Source: Arthrobacter ipis
Lineage (GTDB): Bacteria > Actinomycetota > Actinomycetes > Actinomycetales > Micrococcaceae
NCBI RefSeq assembly: GCF_014694315.1
Contig: NZ_JAAOXD010000002.1
Span: forward strand, 254,561 to 318,560
Length of the DNA: 64,000 bases
Reading direction: 5' to 3'
The notes beneath the pieces are model-generated. The model had not been told where the DNA came from, did no database searches, and saw only the letters and a list, made by a program, of their open reading frames with translations. Position numbers and translations under genes: made by a program. Shown here piece after piece: positions 41,493 to 49,861 of the stretch; the first letter of the stretch is position 1, and every line of letters begins with the position of its first letter.

Positions 41493-42889
41493 ACCGCAGC
41501 GTTCACCGCGAGTTCCCCGTCGGCCGGTTCAGCGGCGTCAGCAGGGGCAAATCCGCTCGCGGGCCGGGGCAGCCCGTAGTGCTCACGCAGGGTGCGCCCC
41601 GTGTACTGCTGACGGAACAGTCCGCGGGACCGCAGGATCGGGATGACGTGGTCCACGAAGGCGTCCAGGCCCGACGGCAGCACCGGCGGCATGATGTTGA
41701 AGCCGTCCGCCGCGCCCTTCTCGAACCACTCCTGGATGGCATCCGCCACCTGCTCCGGCGTCCCGGAGAAGGTGCGGTGCCCGCGGCCGCCGCCGAGCCT
41801 GCCGATGAGCTGCCGGACGGTGAGCCGCTCGCGCCGGGCGAGCTCCACGATCAAGGTGTACCGGCTCTTGGCCCCCTCGATCGCATCCTCCGAGGGGAGG
41901 TCCTCGGGCAGTTGCGCATCAAGTGGCAGGGATTCGGGTGAGACCCGAAGGACGCCGGCCAGCTGCTTCCGTGCGTGCTCGGGATGGATGAGCTCATCGA
42001 GCTGCTTCTCCAGCCGCCGCGCCTCGTGCTCGGTGGAGCCGATGACCGGAACAATGCCCGGCAGGATCTTGATGTGTTCCGGGTTGCGGCCCACGGCTGC
42101 CGTCTTGCGCTTCAGGTCGGCATAGAAGCGCTGCGCCTCGGCCAGTGTCTGCTGCGCGGTGAATACCGCCTCGGCGTAGCGGGCGGCGAAGTCCTTGCCG
42201 TCTTCGGACGAGCCTGCCTGCACGATCACGGGATGGCCCTGGGGCGAACGCGGCACGTCCAGCGGACCCTGGATCCGGAAGTAGCGGCCGGTGTGGTTGA
42301 CGGCGTGGACGCGTGAGCTGTCCCCCCAGACCCCGGCCGCCTTGTCCCCCACCGCGGCGTCGTCTTCCCAGCTGTCCCAGAGCTTCCTGGCTGCGTCCAG
42401 GAACTCGGCGGCGCGCTCGTAACGGCGCCAGTGCGCGGGCTGGTCCTCCAGCGAGAAGTTCCGCGCCGCGGCCTCGCCGGCCGTTGTCACCACGTTCCAG
42501 CCGGCCCGGCCCCCGCTGATGTGGTCCAGCGAGGCGAACCTGCGTGCCAAATTGTAGGGATCGTTGTAGGTGGTGGAGGCGGTGCCGATCAGCCCGATGC
42601 GTTTGGTCACGGCGGCGATGGCACTGAGCAGGACCGTCGGCTCGAGCGTCCCGTAGGGGCGCTGGCGTACGTCGCCGTGCAGCACGGGCGAGTCGGCGAA
42701 GAAAATCGAGTCGAAGGTGCCGCGTTCCGCGGTACGGGCAAGCTGCTGGAAGTGGGCCGCCTGCGTTCCGGCAAAGCTGTCGCTTTCGGGCAGCCGCCAG
42801 GACGCCTCATGGTGTCCGGTGCTCATCAGGAAGGCATTCAGGTGGAGCTGGCGTGCGCCGCCGGCTTTGGCAGTGGTGCGTTCAGGCAT
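41489..42889 (-). CDS. flavin-dependent monooxygenase of NtaA/SnaA/DszA family (LLM class)
   Basis: The 466-residue protein is of the bacterial luciferase-like superfamily, NtaA/SnaA/SoxA subgroup. It has LNAFLMSTGHHEASWR at the N-terminus, TFDSIFFADSP, SGGRAGWNVVTT and HPVIVQAGSSEDGKDFAAR. Members use FMNH2 from a separate reductase to oxidise nitrilotriacetate, dibenzothiophene sulfone, dimethyl sulfone or similar compounds. It is the third gene of a leftward operon after the ABC ATPase and permease, so it probably acts on the imported compound, perhaps an organosulfur source (inference). No flavin reductase gene is nearby. Confidence 0.93.
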   Translation of the reverse strand: MPERTTAKAGGARQLHLNAFLMSTGHHEASWRLPESDSFAGTQAAHFQQLARTAERGTFDSIFFADSPVLHGDVRQRPYGTLEPTVLLSAIAAVTKRIGLIGTASTTYNDPYNLARRFASLDHISGGRAGWNVVTTAGEAAARNFSLEDQPAHWRRYERAAEFLDAARKLWDSWEDDAAVGDKAAGVWGDSSRVHAVNHTGRYFRIQGPLDVPRSPQGHPVIVQAGSSEDGKDFAARYAEAVFTAQQTLAEAQRFYADLKRKTAAVGRNPEHIKILPGIVPVIGSTEHEARRLEKQLDELIHPEHARKQLAGVLRVSPESLPLDAQLPEDLPSEDAIEGAKSRYTLIVELARRERLTVRQLIGRLGGGRGHRTFSGTPEQVADAIQEWFEKGAADGFNIMPPVLPSGLDAFVDHVIPILRSRGLFRQQYTGRTLREHYGLPRPASGFAPADAAEPADGELAVNAAV

Positions 42890-42922
42890 GATCTTGTTCC
42901 TTGGGTTGGGAGGGCGGGCGGT

Positions 42923-43840
42923 TCAGGCGGTCCGGGATCCGACGGCGGTCCGCCAGCGGGAGAAGTGACGTTCGACGCCGACCAGCAGGTAGTTGACCAG
43001 CAGGCCGAGCAGGGACACGGTCAGGATGCCCGCGTACATGTCCGGGATCAGGAAGCTCATCTGCGAATTGACGATCAGGTAGCCCAGGCCGGCCTTGGCA
43101 CCGACCATCTCGGCGGCGATCAGGACGAGGATGGAGGATGTGCCGGCCATCCGGATGCCCGTGAAGATGGTGGGCACCGCGGACGGAAGGATCACTTTCT
43201 GGAACAGCTGGAAGTTGGACAGCCCCAGGGAGCGGGCGGCCCGGATCAGCAGCGGGTCAACGGTCCGGACGCCGGCGATGGTGTTCAGCAGCACCGGGAA
43301 GAATGCCGCGTAGGCCACGATGCTGATCTTCGAGGTCTCCCCGATGCCGAGCAGCAGCGTGAACACGGGGAGCAGGGCCAGCGCCGCCGTGTTCCTGAAG
43401 ACCTCCAGCAGCGGGTTGAGGAAGCGGTCGAGGGCGCCGTACCAGGCTACGAGCAGGCCGAGGGCCACGGCCGTCACGACGGCGATGCCGAAGCCGCTGG
43501 CGGACCGGCTCAGGCTGGCTGCGAGATGGTTTTGCAGCTGGCCGTTTCCGATGAGTGTGCCCAAGGCCTCGAGCACTTCGTGAAGGGGTGGAAGGAAAAC
43601 CCGCGTCGATGCCGGAGCAAGGTAGGTGGGTCCCAGTTCCCAGAGCAGCAGGAACAGGATGATCGCACCGGCACCCCACACAGCTCTGCCGCCCTGCAGG
43701 GCGTACCGGCGTAGCGTGGCCGCCGGGGTCTTGCCGGGACCCGGACTCAGCGCCGGATTTCGCTCCGTCGTTGCCTCCCCGGCCGCCGCCGCGGGACCGG
43801 CCTGCGTTTGCGTTTCCTGGGTCAGTGTTGGCGTGCTCAT
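42923..43840 (-). CDS. ABC transporter permease, sulfonate/nitrate/taurine type (SsuC-like)
   Basis: The 305-residue permease has six predicted helices after a charged N-terminal 45 residues. The EAA loop (TVDPLLIRAARSLGLSNFQLFQKVILPSAVP) matches the SsuC/TauC/NrtB subfamily when read in parts. It overlaps the ATPase gene by ATGA and is followed by the monooxygenase gene at 33 bp. Confidence 0.94.
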   Translation of the reverse strand: MSTPTLTQETQTQAGPAAAAGEATTERNPALSPGPGKTPAATLRRYALQGGRAVWGAGAIILFLLLWELGPTYLAPASTRVFLPPLHEVLEALGTLIGNGQLQNHLAASLSRSASGFGIAVVTAVALGLLVAWYGALDRFLNPLLEVFRNTAALALLPVFTLLLGIGETSKISIVAYAAFFPVLLNTIAGVRTVDPLLIRAARSLGLSNFQLFQKVILPSAVPTIFTGIRMAGTSSILVLIAAEMVGAKAGLGYLIVNSQMSFLIPDMYAGILTVSLLGLLVNYLLVGVERHFSRWRTAVGSRTA

Positions 43841-44748
43841 CAGGCTGCCTTTCCGGTTGCGATGGTCCTGGTCTCGTCCGGCGCCGTTCCGTCGGGCTGG
43901 ATCTTCGCGTGGCCGGCTTCCTGGGCACGGCGCACCTCGTCATGCAGCAGCGACCAAACCTTGTGCCGGTGTTCAACGAAGGCAGGGTCGGAGCGTACGT
44001 CCTCGTCGCCGGAGCGGTCACCGAGGTCGATGTCCACGATTTCCTTAAGCCGTCCCGGCCGGGAGCTGAGCACGGCCACCCGCTGGCCGAGGTACACGGC
44101 CTCGTCGATGCCGTGGGTAATGAAGATGATGGTCTTGCCCGTGGTGGCCCAGATCCGGAGCAGTTCGGTCTGGAGCTGCTCGCGCGTTTGGGCGTCCAGT
44201 GCGGCGAACGGTTCATCCATCAGCAGGATGTCCGGCTCGTAGGCCAGGCTGCGGGCGATGGCCACGCGCTGCTTCATGCCGCCGGACAGCTCGTGGGGGT
44301 AGCGGTCTTCAAATCCGCCGAGGCCCACAAGCTCAAGGTATTCGCGTGCTTTCCCGGCCCGTTCCCTGCGGCTGTAGCGCTTCCCGTCGCTGCCCACGCC
44401 TTCCAGTCCGAAGGACACGTTGGCGGCGGCCGTGCGCCAGGGGAACAGCGCATACTGCTGGAAAACGACGGCGCGGTCCCGCCCCGGGCCTGCCACTTCC
44501 CGGCCGTCCACCAGCACCTGGCCGGTGTCCGGCTTGGTGAGGCCGGCCAGGAGGTCCAGCAGGGTGGTCTTGCCGGAGCCGCTGGGGCCCACCAGGGTGA
44601 TGAATTCGCCCGCGGAGACGTCAAGGGAGATGCCGTCCAAAGCGGTCAGGACCGCCCCTTCCGGGTTGTCCTTGCTGGGCCGCACCGTGAACTTCTTGGT
44701 GATGTTTTGGAGGCTGATTTTCGGTATCGGCCCGGTTCCGGAGGTCAT
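43840..44748 (-). CDS. ABC transporter ATP-binding protein, sulfonate/nitrate/taurine type (SsuB-like)
   Basis: The 302-residue ATPase has Walker A GPSGSGKTT, Q-loop VVFQQYALFPW, signature LSGGMKQRVAIARSL, Walker B ILLMDEPFAALD and H-loop THGIDEA. The N-terminal THGIDEAVYLGQ context and length match SsuB/TauB. The start ATG 44748 follows AAGGGAAG. It is the first gene of the operon. No binding-protein gene is adjacent, and the class-matched orphan at 9908-11071 is a candidate partner. The frame stays open upstream to 46143, but that is antisense or non-coding. Confidence 0.95.
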   Translation of the reverse strand: MTSGTGPIPKISLQNITKKFTVRPSKDNPEGAVLTALDGISLDVSAGEFITLVGPSGSGKTTLLDLLAGLTKPDTGQVLVDGREVAGPGRDRAVVFQQYALFPWRTAAANVSFGLEGVGSDGKRYSRRERAGKAREYLELVGLGGFEDRYPHELSGGMKQRVAIARSLAYEPDILLMDEPFAALDAQTREQLQTELLRIWATTGKTIIFITHGIDEAVYLGQRVAVLSSRPGRLKEIVDIDLGDRSGDEDVRSDPAFVEHRHKVWSLLHDEVRRAQEAGHAKIQPDGTAPDETRTIATGKAA

Positions 44749-45107
44749 GGTGTGCTTCCCTTCAGCAGGTCGTTCAAGGCGTTTGTTGTCCACCATGAGA
44801 GCAGAGATGGACCACCGCCTGAAGGGCGCGGTCACGAGGGGAAACGGGGCGTAACCTGCCGGCGGGGGCCGCGCGTGGCGGCGCCGGGACGCGCAGAGAC
44901 TCGTTAGGAAACAGTGCGTAACCGCGGGCGTCTTCCGGTGACATCGGATGACGCATGGCGGCAGGAACGGACCGTGGAGGCGGCTGATGTTGCGGCTGGC
45001 TACGGACCATGACGTGCCGGCGTCGTCCGTACCGTGCATGGTAGGCGGGCAGCGGCCCGGCTGATTGTTACGCCGCTGCCGGTAGCCGGTTCTGGATCCC
45101 TTGGTTC
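44749..45107. other. long leader of the ABC/monooxygenase operon, nothing identified
   Basis: This is 359 bp between the ATPase start and the end of the short LacI-like gene. I looked for S-box-like riboswitch cores, palindromic operators and small genes and see none that I can support. The regulator site for the operon is therefore not identified. Confidence 0.5.
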
Positions 45108-45746
45108 CTAGAAGACGGGGATCTGCTCGGCAAAAATTCCGGCGGCGGACAACACCTCGTTCAGCAGCAGCGCGCCGTAGCCAAAGAGGGCATTCCCGCT
45201 GAGCCGCTTCCACGGGGCCGGCTGGCCGGCGGCCTGGGCGTAGCCGGCGATCCGGTCCATGAGCAGCGCAACCGCCTGTTCGGCCCTCACCGATTCGGAG
45301 ACGACCACCTGCGCGATGCCGCGCCTGGCCAGTTCCGCGATGGCCTGGTCCTCTTCCTCGGAGATGGGGAGGACGCGCACGATGACGCCGTCGGCACCGC
45401 CGGCCAGCATGAACTGCCGCCACGACTGGCCAAGCAGAATGACCGGCTGGTAGCCGTGCCGTGGAAGTATCGCGGCGGCGGCTGCGGCGAGCGCACGGTC
45501 CGGCGGCCATTCCAGGTCCTCGATGGCGATGGCCACCAGATCCGTCCGGCCGCGGCGCATGCCCCGCGCTGCCTGGTTGGGCACGTAGCCAAGATCGTCG
45601 ACGGCGGCCATGACGCGCTCCTGCGTAGTCCGACTGATCCGCGTGGTGCCTCCGCTCCTGCCGGACAGCACGTAGGACACTGTCGTCAGTGAGACCCCGG
45701 CCCGTTGGGCAACGTCCCGGATGGTGGGGCCGGACATGCTTCTCAC
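45108..45746 (-). CDS. short LacI-like regulator (HTH plus partial effector domain)
   Basis: The 212-residue protein has an intact LacI HTH (TIRDVAQRAGVSLTTVSYVL) and hinge (LGYVPNQAARGM). It is only about 60% of the usual 330-350 residues. The first lobe of the effector domain is partly present (VAIAIEDLEWPP, ADGVIVRVLP, AQVVVSES). The C-terminal lobe with the usual FxxND and GYDD motifs is absent and replaced by an unrelated segment (WKRLSGNALFGYGALLLNEVL). GTG 45746 is chosen because AGGAGG lies 5 bases before it. It may be a functional repressor without ligand control or a decaying gene. Confidence 0.78.
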   Translation of the reverse strand: MRSMSGPTIRDVAQRAGVSLTTVSYVLSGRSGGTTRISRTTQERVMAAVDDLGYVPNQAARGMRRGRTDLVAIAIEDLEWPPDRALAAAAAAILPRHGYQPVILLGQSWRQFMLAGGADGVIVRVLPISEEEDQAIAELARRGIAQVVVSESVRAEQAVALLMDRIAGYAQAAGQPAPWKRLSGNALFGYGALLLNEVLSAAGIFAEQIPVF

Positions 45747-45796
45747 TGTTCCTCCTATCGTTGCACTGCGGGTAACTTCTATTTGGAAGCGGTGCA

Positions 45797-46621
45797 TCAC
45801 TCCGTGTGCGGATGTATTGCCTGGCCTTCGAGCTGCTCCGCGTCCCACGGCGGTTCGGCGGCCATGTCCACGCCGGTTCCGGACGCGGACCTGGGCCCGA
45901 CGCCCACGTCGGCGGCGGGAATGTGCGCCGGCCGGCTGATGCCCTCGCGGACACTCTCGACAGTTTCGTCGCCGAGCAGGGGGCCCGTGTAACTGATGCT
46001 GAGCTGTCCGCCCCGTACCTGAGTGCTGTAGTTCCCGAGCGCGTCGGAGACGATGCCTTCCCGGTCCACCGCGGCGGAAACGGCTGCGGGGTCCGCCGTG
46101 GCAACGTTGAAGCGCAGGTCATGCACCAGGACGGGCAAGACATAAAAGTTCTTCACGCCGAGCTTGCCGGTATCCTCCTCGGTGACTGCCCGCACAATGG
46201 TGCGTCCGTCGTCGGGAGTGGCAGTTGACGGAAGGGCCACGACGACCTCGGGGACCATCTGCTGCAGCACGGCGGGTTCGAGCACATCGGGCGAGACGGC
46301 GGACAGGTCGGTGCCCCGTGCCGCGGCGGCAGCGCCGAGCCGCTTGCGGATAGCGGCGACGTCGGCATCCAGCCCGGTGTGCACCGCGATCACCACCCTG
46401 CGCCGGACCATGAGGCCGTCATAGCTGACGGTGGGCCGGCCGTTGCCCAGATCCTGCCCTTCCTCGGCCTGCGCGAGGACCCGGTCCGCAGCGTTGGCGG
46501 AGCTGCTTGCAGGCGGGGCCGGTGCCGGGTTGGCTGCCGGAGTGGCCTGGCCGCCGCCGGTGCAGCCGGCCAGGGAGAAGGCCAGCAGCACCGCCGGTGC
46601 GATCAGTAGCGACCTTTTCAT
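45797..46621 (-). CDS. hypothetical lipoprotein cotranscribed with multicopper oxidase
   Basis: The 274-residue protein starts with MKRSLLIAPAVLLAFSLAGC, a signal sequence and lipobox, followed by an Ala/Pro-rich spacer. The rest contains no motif I recognise. ATG 46621 lies one base after the multicopper oxidase TGA (46625-46623), so translation is coupled. A role as extracellular partner of the oxidase is inferred from that only. Confidence 0.78.
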   Translation of the reverse strand: MKRSLLIAPAVLLAFSLAGCTGGGQATPAANPAPAPPASSSANAADRVLAQAEEGQDLGNGRPTVSYDGLMVRRRVVIAVHTGLDADVAAIRKRLGAAAAARGTDLSAVSPDVLEPAVLQQMVPEVVVALPSTATPDDGRTIVRAVTEEDTGKLGVKNFYVLPVLVHDLRFNVATADPAAVSAAVDREGIVSDALGNYSTQVRGGQLSISYTGPLLGDETVESVREGISRPAHIPAADVGVGPRSASGTGVDMAAEPPWDAEQLEGQAIHPHTE

Positions 46622-46622
46622 G

Positions 46623-48359
46623 TCATGTCCCCGCCGGGTAGGCCAGCTTGTACTTCGACGCGTAGTACCCCTCGGGCCGGGTTTCCAGCACGGGCTTGTC
46701 CGCGTTGATGGGGTCATTGTTCCGCAGGTCGCCCACGGAGAACTGGACCATCATGTCGTGGTCCTCGTGGACGAGGTTGTGGCAGTGGACCATATACCGG
46801 CCGCCAACGTGCTTGCCGGTGTCAAACTGCATGAGGACCGTGACCGACTCGTCCTCGCCCGCATAGAAGACGTCCTTCGGGCCGCCTTCCCAGGCGAACG
46901 GTTTGCCGCCGTTGGTGTTCCGGCCAATGATCTTGCCGTCGATCAGGTGAATGTGGACCGGATGGAACCAGCCGCCGGACTCGTTGACGATGGTCCACTG
47001 CTCCACCTGGTTACGCTGCGGGTTGCCGAAGCAACGGGTGAAGTTGGATTTCTCCACGTCGTCCCAGGTTTCACCGTTGATGGTCCATTCCCCGCCCTGC
47101 CGCTGGACCCGGAGGATCCTCTTGGCGACGGCCATGTCCGGGGTCAGGGCCATGGTGTCCAGCCCGCCGTTGGCCCGGCTGGGGTGCGGGCCGGGGTCCA
47201 GCGTGGTGGGGATGGCGGAAATTGAGCGGGACCCTGGCTGGGCTGCGGAATCGGCCACCACCTCGAACTTCATGACCTTCCCGGTGTTGGCGAAGTTCAC
47301 GTTGTTCTTGTTGCTCAGGTTCCGCAGCTCTACAGACTGGCCCGGCTTGTACTTCCGGAAGTCGATCAGCACCTCGTAGCGTTCGGCTGTCCCCTGCCGC
47401 CAGGACGACACGGCCTGCACCTTTGGGGTCATTCCGGCGTCGGTGCCCACCACGTGGAACGGGTCACCATTGGACAAAGCAAAGCGGTAGGAACGGGTGA
47501 TCGAGCCGACCAGGAACCGGAACCGGTAAATCCGCGGCTTGACCTTCATGGTGGGCCACGGAACCCCGTTGACCATGATGATGTCACCCCACAGCCCCGC
47601 GTGGCCGTTGTCGTTGTAGCCAAGGGACCCGTCGGCGTTCAGCATCACATCCGAGACCAGGATGGGCACGTCGAACTCGCCCTGCGGCAGCTGCGCGCGC
47701 TCCTGTTCGTTGGTAATGACGTACGTGGAGGCGAGGCCCGAGTAGACGCCCTGCGCCGTCAGCATGTGGTTGTGGTCGTGGTACCAGAGCGTCCGCGCCG
47801 CCTGCCAGTTCGGATAGTGGTAGTTCTTCACCCTGCCCGGTGCGGTGCGGTCGTTGGCGTACCCGTCGTACTGGGGCAGCGACGCCGAGCCGTGCAGGTG
47901 GGTGACGGTGTTGAAGGTGTTCGGGTAGAGCAGGCCCGTTGCGGGCAGGCGGTTGCTGATCCGCAGCTCCGTCCGGGTGCCCTGCTGCACGCGGATGGTG
48001 GGGCCCGGAAAAACGCCGTTGTACCCCGCCAGGGTGGTGCTGAGCCCGCGTGCGATCTGGGCTTTGCCCAGTTTCTGGTTCAGGGCATACTTCGCAAACG
48101 GTGTGCCGTCGCGGTCCCGGCCCGTGGCGTAAGGAAGCAGTTGCGGCGGCCGCCGGAAGACAGCGGTGAACGGAACCGGCATGTTCGCCGGGGCGAGCCT
48201 GCTTGGCGTGACAACCGTCGTCTCATTGTCGTCTGCACCCCGCCGGCCAGGCACACTGCCCGGAACACCCGCGATGGCCGGCCCTGCGGTTGATGCTGTG
48301 GCGGCGACAGCGCCGCCCAACAGGCTTAGTTTCAACACGTCCCTCCGTGTTGCTGCCAT
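46623..48359 (-). CDS. Tat-exported multicopper oxidase
   Basis: The 578-residue protein has a twin-arginine signal (RRDVLKLSLLGG). All copper motifs are present: HLHG (154-157), WYHDHNH (192-198), HPVHIHL (466-472) and HCHNLVHEDHDMM (525-537), giving type 1, 2 and 3 sites. The Met after the last motif suggests a CotA/CueO-like or bilirubin-oxidase-like type 1 centre. It may oxidise metal ions or phenolics outside the membrane. ATG 48359 has GGGAGG upstream. The open frame beyond 48359 lacks coding character. Confidence 0.95.
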   Translation of the reverse strand: MAATRRDVLKLSLLGGAVAATASTAGPAIAGVPGSVPGRRGADDNETTVVTPSRLAPANMPVPFTAVFRRPPQLLPYATGRDRDGTPFAKYALNQKLGKAQIARGLSTTLAGYNGVFPGPTIRVQQGTRTELRISNRLPATGLLYPNTFNTVTHLHGSASLPQYDGYANDRTAPGRVKNYHYPNWQAARTLWYHDHNHMLTAQGVYSGLASTYVITNEQERAQLPQGEFDVPILVSDVMLNADGSLGYNDNGHAGLWGDIIMVNGVPWPTMKVKPRIYRFRFLVGSITRSYRFALSNGDPFHVVGTDAGMTPKVQAVSSWRQGTAERYEVLIDFRKYKPGQSVELRNLSNKNNVNFANTGKVMKFEVVADSAAQPGSRSISAIPTTLDPGPHPSRANGGLDTMALTPDMAVAKRILRVQRQGGEWTINGETWDDVEKSNFTRCFGNPQRNQVEQWTIVNESGGWFHPVHIHLIDGKIIGRNTNGGKPFAWEGGPKDVFYAGEDESVTVLMQFDTGKHVGGRYMVHCHNLVHEDHDMMVQFSVGDLRNNDPINADKPVLETRPEGYYASKYKLAYPAGT

Positions 48360-48805
48360 GACGTCCTCCCAGCTGGTTGTGATGGCCTCAGCGACAGCGT
48401 TGGCGCTGGCCATGTGTGGAAACACAGTCATGGTGCGCCGCGGGACTCCAGAAAACCTTGGGAAGCAGCGCCCGCGGGGGTCTGTCCCACCTGAATAGGT
48501 GGGAGGGCCGCAGTCGCAAGGGTGCCGCCGGGCCCGGCAGTAACAGGGGGTGCGCTGCCGGGCCCGGCGGCCTGGCCGGCTGTTGGCTGGGAGTCCGGCC
48601 GGCCAGGTGCCATCACTGTCCCAAGACGCCCCTGCGGAAAGCACGGGCTACCCGGTGGCGGCACCCTCAAATCGGTTCCCGCAGCCACCCACGGGGGCGG
48701 GACCCCCTAAGTATGGCCGCCGCAGGCGCCGCGGATCCGGCCCGCCCCCGGCTATTCCCAACGGCCCGGCGGCAGACTACCAGCAGAAGTAAGGAGCGTG
48801 GTCCC
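48360..48805. other. intergenic region ahead of the multicopper oxidase, with a short hairpin
   Basis: In this 446-bp divergent region a perfect inverted repeat TCCCACCT-GAAT-AGGTGGGA occupies 48485-48504. It could be an operator for a metal sensor or an RNA hairpin. No gene is supported here. Confidence 0.5.
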
Positions 48806-49018
48806 ATGCAGGAGGAAGGTCTTCGGCGCCAGATCATGGGCGTGATCAGCCACGTCCTCACTGACGAGGGCACGGACTTGGACGTCCGGATGGCGCTGCT
48901 GCGGCATCTTGGCGAGAACCCCGGAAGCCCGGAACGGGCCCTGCTGGCACACCTCCGGGACTCCAGGCGACCGAGCGCGGGCCCCGATCAGGGATCAGCC
49001 GTTGCAGGTCCTGTGTAA
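48806..49018 (+). CDS. small hypothetical protein
   Basis: This is a 70-residue protein: MQEEGLRRQIMGVISHVL, then an acidic and helical middle (DVRMALLRHLGENPGSPERA) and a Pro/Gly-rich tail. ATG 48806 has AAGGAG about 9 bases upstream. It ends 7 bases before the stop of the convergent LysR-like gene. It is not recognised. Confidence 0.6.
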   Translation: MQEEGLRRQIMGVISHVLTDEGTDLDVRMALLRHLGENPGSPERALLAHLRDSRRPSAGPDQGSAVAGPV

Positions 49019-49025
49019 GCAGCAG

Positions 49026-49766
49026 TTAGCGCTTGCCCTTCTTCCGCGAACCGCGGCCCCGCCCCTTGTCCGGGTTGGGTGCGTAACGCTGAGCGACTTT
49101 CGCCTTCTTTGCCCCGGACCCGGTGCCGCGAAGGTCCGGCTTGGGTGCCTTCTTCGGCTTCTCCTGCTGGGCGGACGGCTGCCGCGAGCTTTGCGCGGTG
49201 CGGCCGCGGACAATGCCGATGAACTCCTCGATGACCTCGTCCGTGGCGTCGCTGGGCCAGGCGAGCGCGATCTCTGTCGCCGGCGCCCCCGTGAGGCGGC
49301 GGGCCACGGTGTCCTTGGTATTGAAATGCCGCGCCACGGACATGGGAAGTATCAGCAGGCCCGCGCCGGACGCCACCACTTGCAGGGCCATTTCCGGCCC
49401 GCCCAGTTCATCGGCATCGAGGAAGTTTTCCTCGGCAAGGTCCTCCAGCGCCACGTCCTCGAACACGCTGATTTCGTGTCCCTTGGGCGCCACCACCACG
49501 GGCTGCTCCTCATAAAGAGGGATAACGTTCAACCCTTCGCGCTCCACCGGCAGGCGGACAAAGCTAAGGTCCGCCGAACCGTCGCGCAGCACCGAAAGCT
49601 GTGTGCCGCCGTCGGACATGAACGACCGCAGGGGCACGTGCGGCATCCGTTCCTCCCAGCGCCGGATCCACTTCCCCGGCGTCACGCCGGGGACGTAGGC
49701 AAAGCGGAGCTCTCGCGGGGATTCCGGCGGAGCCGGGTCCAGGGTGGGTTCATCTTCAGCGGGCAC
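49026..49766 (-). CDS. LysR-type effector (substrate-binding) domain protein without HTH, basic tail
   Basis: The frame encodes a LysR substrate-binding domain only (LRFAYVPGVTPGKWIRRW, SADLSFVRLPVEREGLNVIPLYEE, VVASGAGLLILPMSVAR). No N-terminal winged helix exists upstream. It ends in about 45 residues rich in Lys, Arg and Gly (KKAPKPDLRG to GRGRGSRKKGKR), which could bind nucleic acid. Start is uncertain: GTG 49766 with GAAGG close by, or ATG 49820 without a ribosome-binding site. It is divergent from the DUF5997 gene. The pair appears to be a standard actinobacterial neighbourhood (recalled). Confidence 0.82.
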   Translation of the reverse strand: MPAEDEPTLDPAPPESPRELRFAYVPGVTPGKWIRRWEERMPHVPLRSFMSDGGTQLSVLRDGSADLSFVRLPVEREGLNVIPLYEEQPVVVAPKGHEISVFEDVALEDLAEENFLDADELGGPEMALQVVASGAGLLILPMSVARHFNTKDTVARRLTGAPATEIALAWPSDATDEVIEEFIGIVRGRTAQSSRQPSAQQEKPKKAPKPDLRGTGSGAKKAKVAQRYAPNPDKGRGRGSRKKGKR

Positions 49767-49861
49767 ACCTTCACAGTACTGCGGACACCCTTGACTGCGG
49801 ACATCCTTGACTGAAGGCATCCTTGGTCAGGGGAGGCGGCGCAGCCGGATACCCTTAATAC

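Noticed and set aside
42431-43714. 427-codon plus-strand open frame over the monooxygenase and ABC permease genes
   Set aside because: It is antisense to two recognised genes, has a Gly/His/Asp-rich product and no start signal.
44749-46143. In-frame 465-codon upstream extension of the ABC ATPase
   Set aside because: It would overlap the short LacI gene and the lipoprotein gene. ATG 44748 has a ribosome-binding site and gives normal SsuB length.
49785-49825. Imperfect CCTTGACTG triplication near the LysR-like gene start
   Set aside because: It has only three short imperfect copies without symmetry and looks like chance or local slippage, so it is not treated as a regulatory site.
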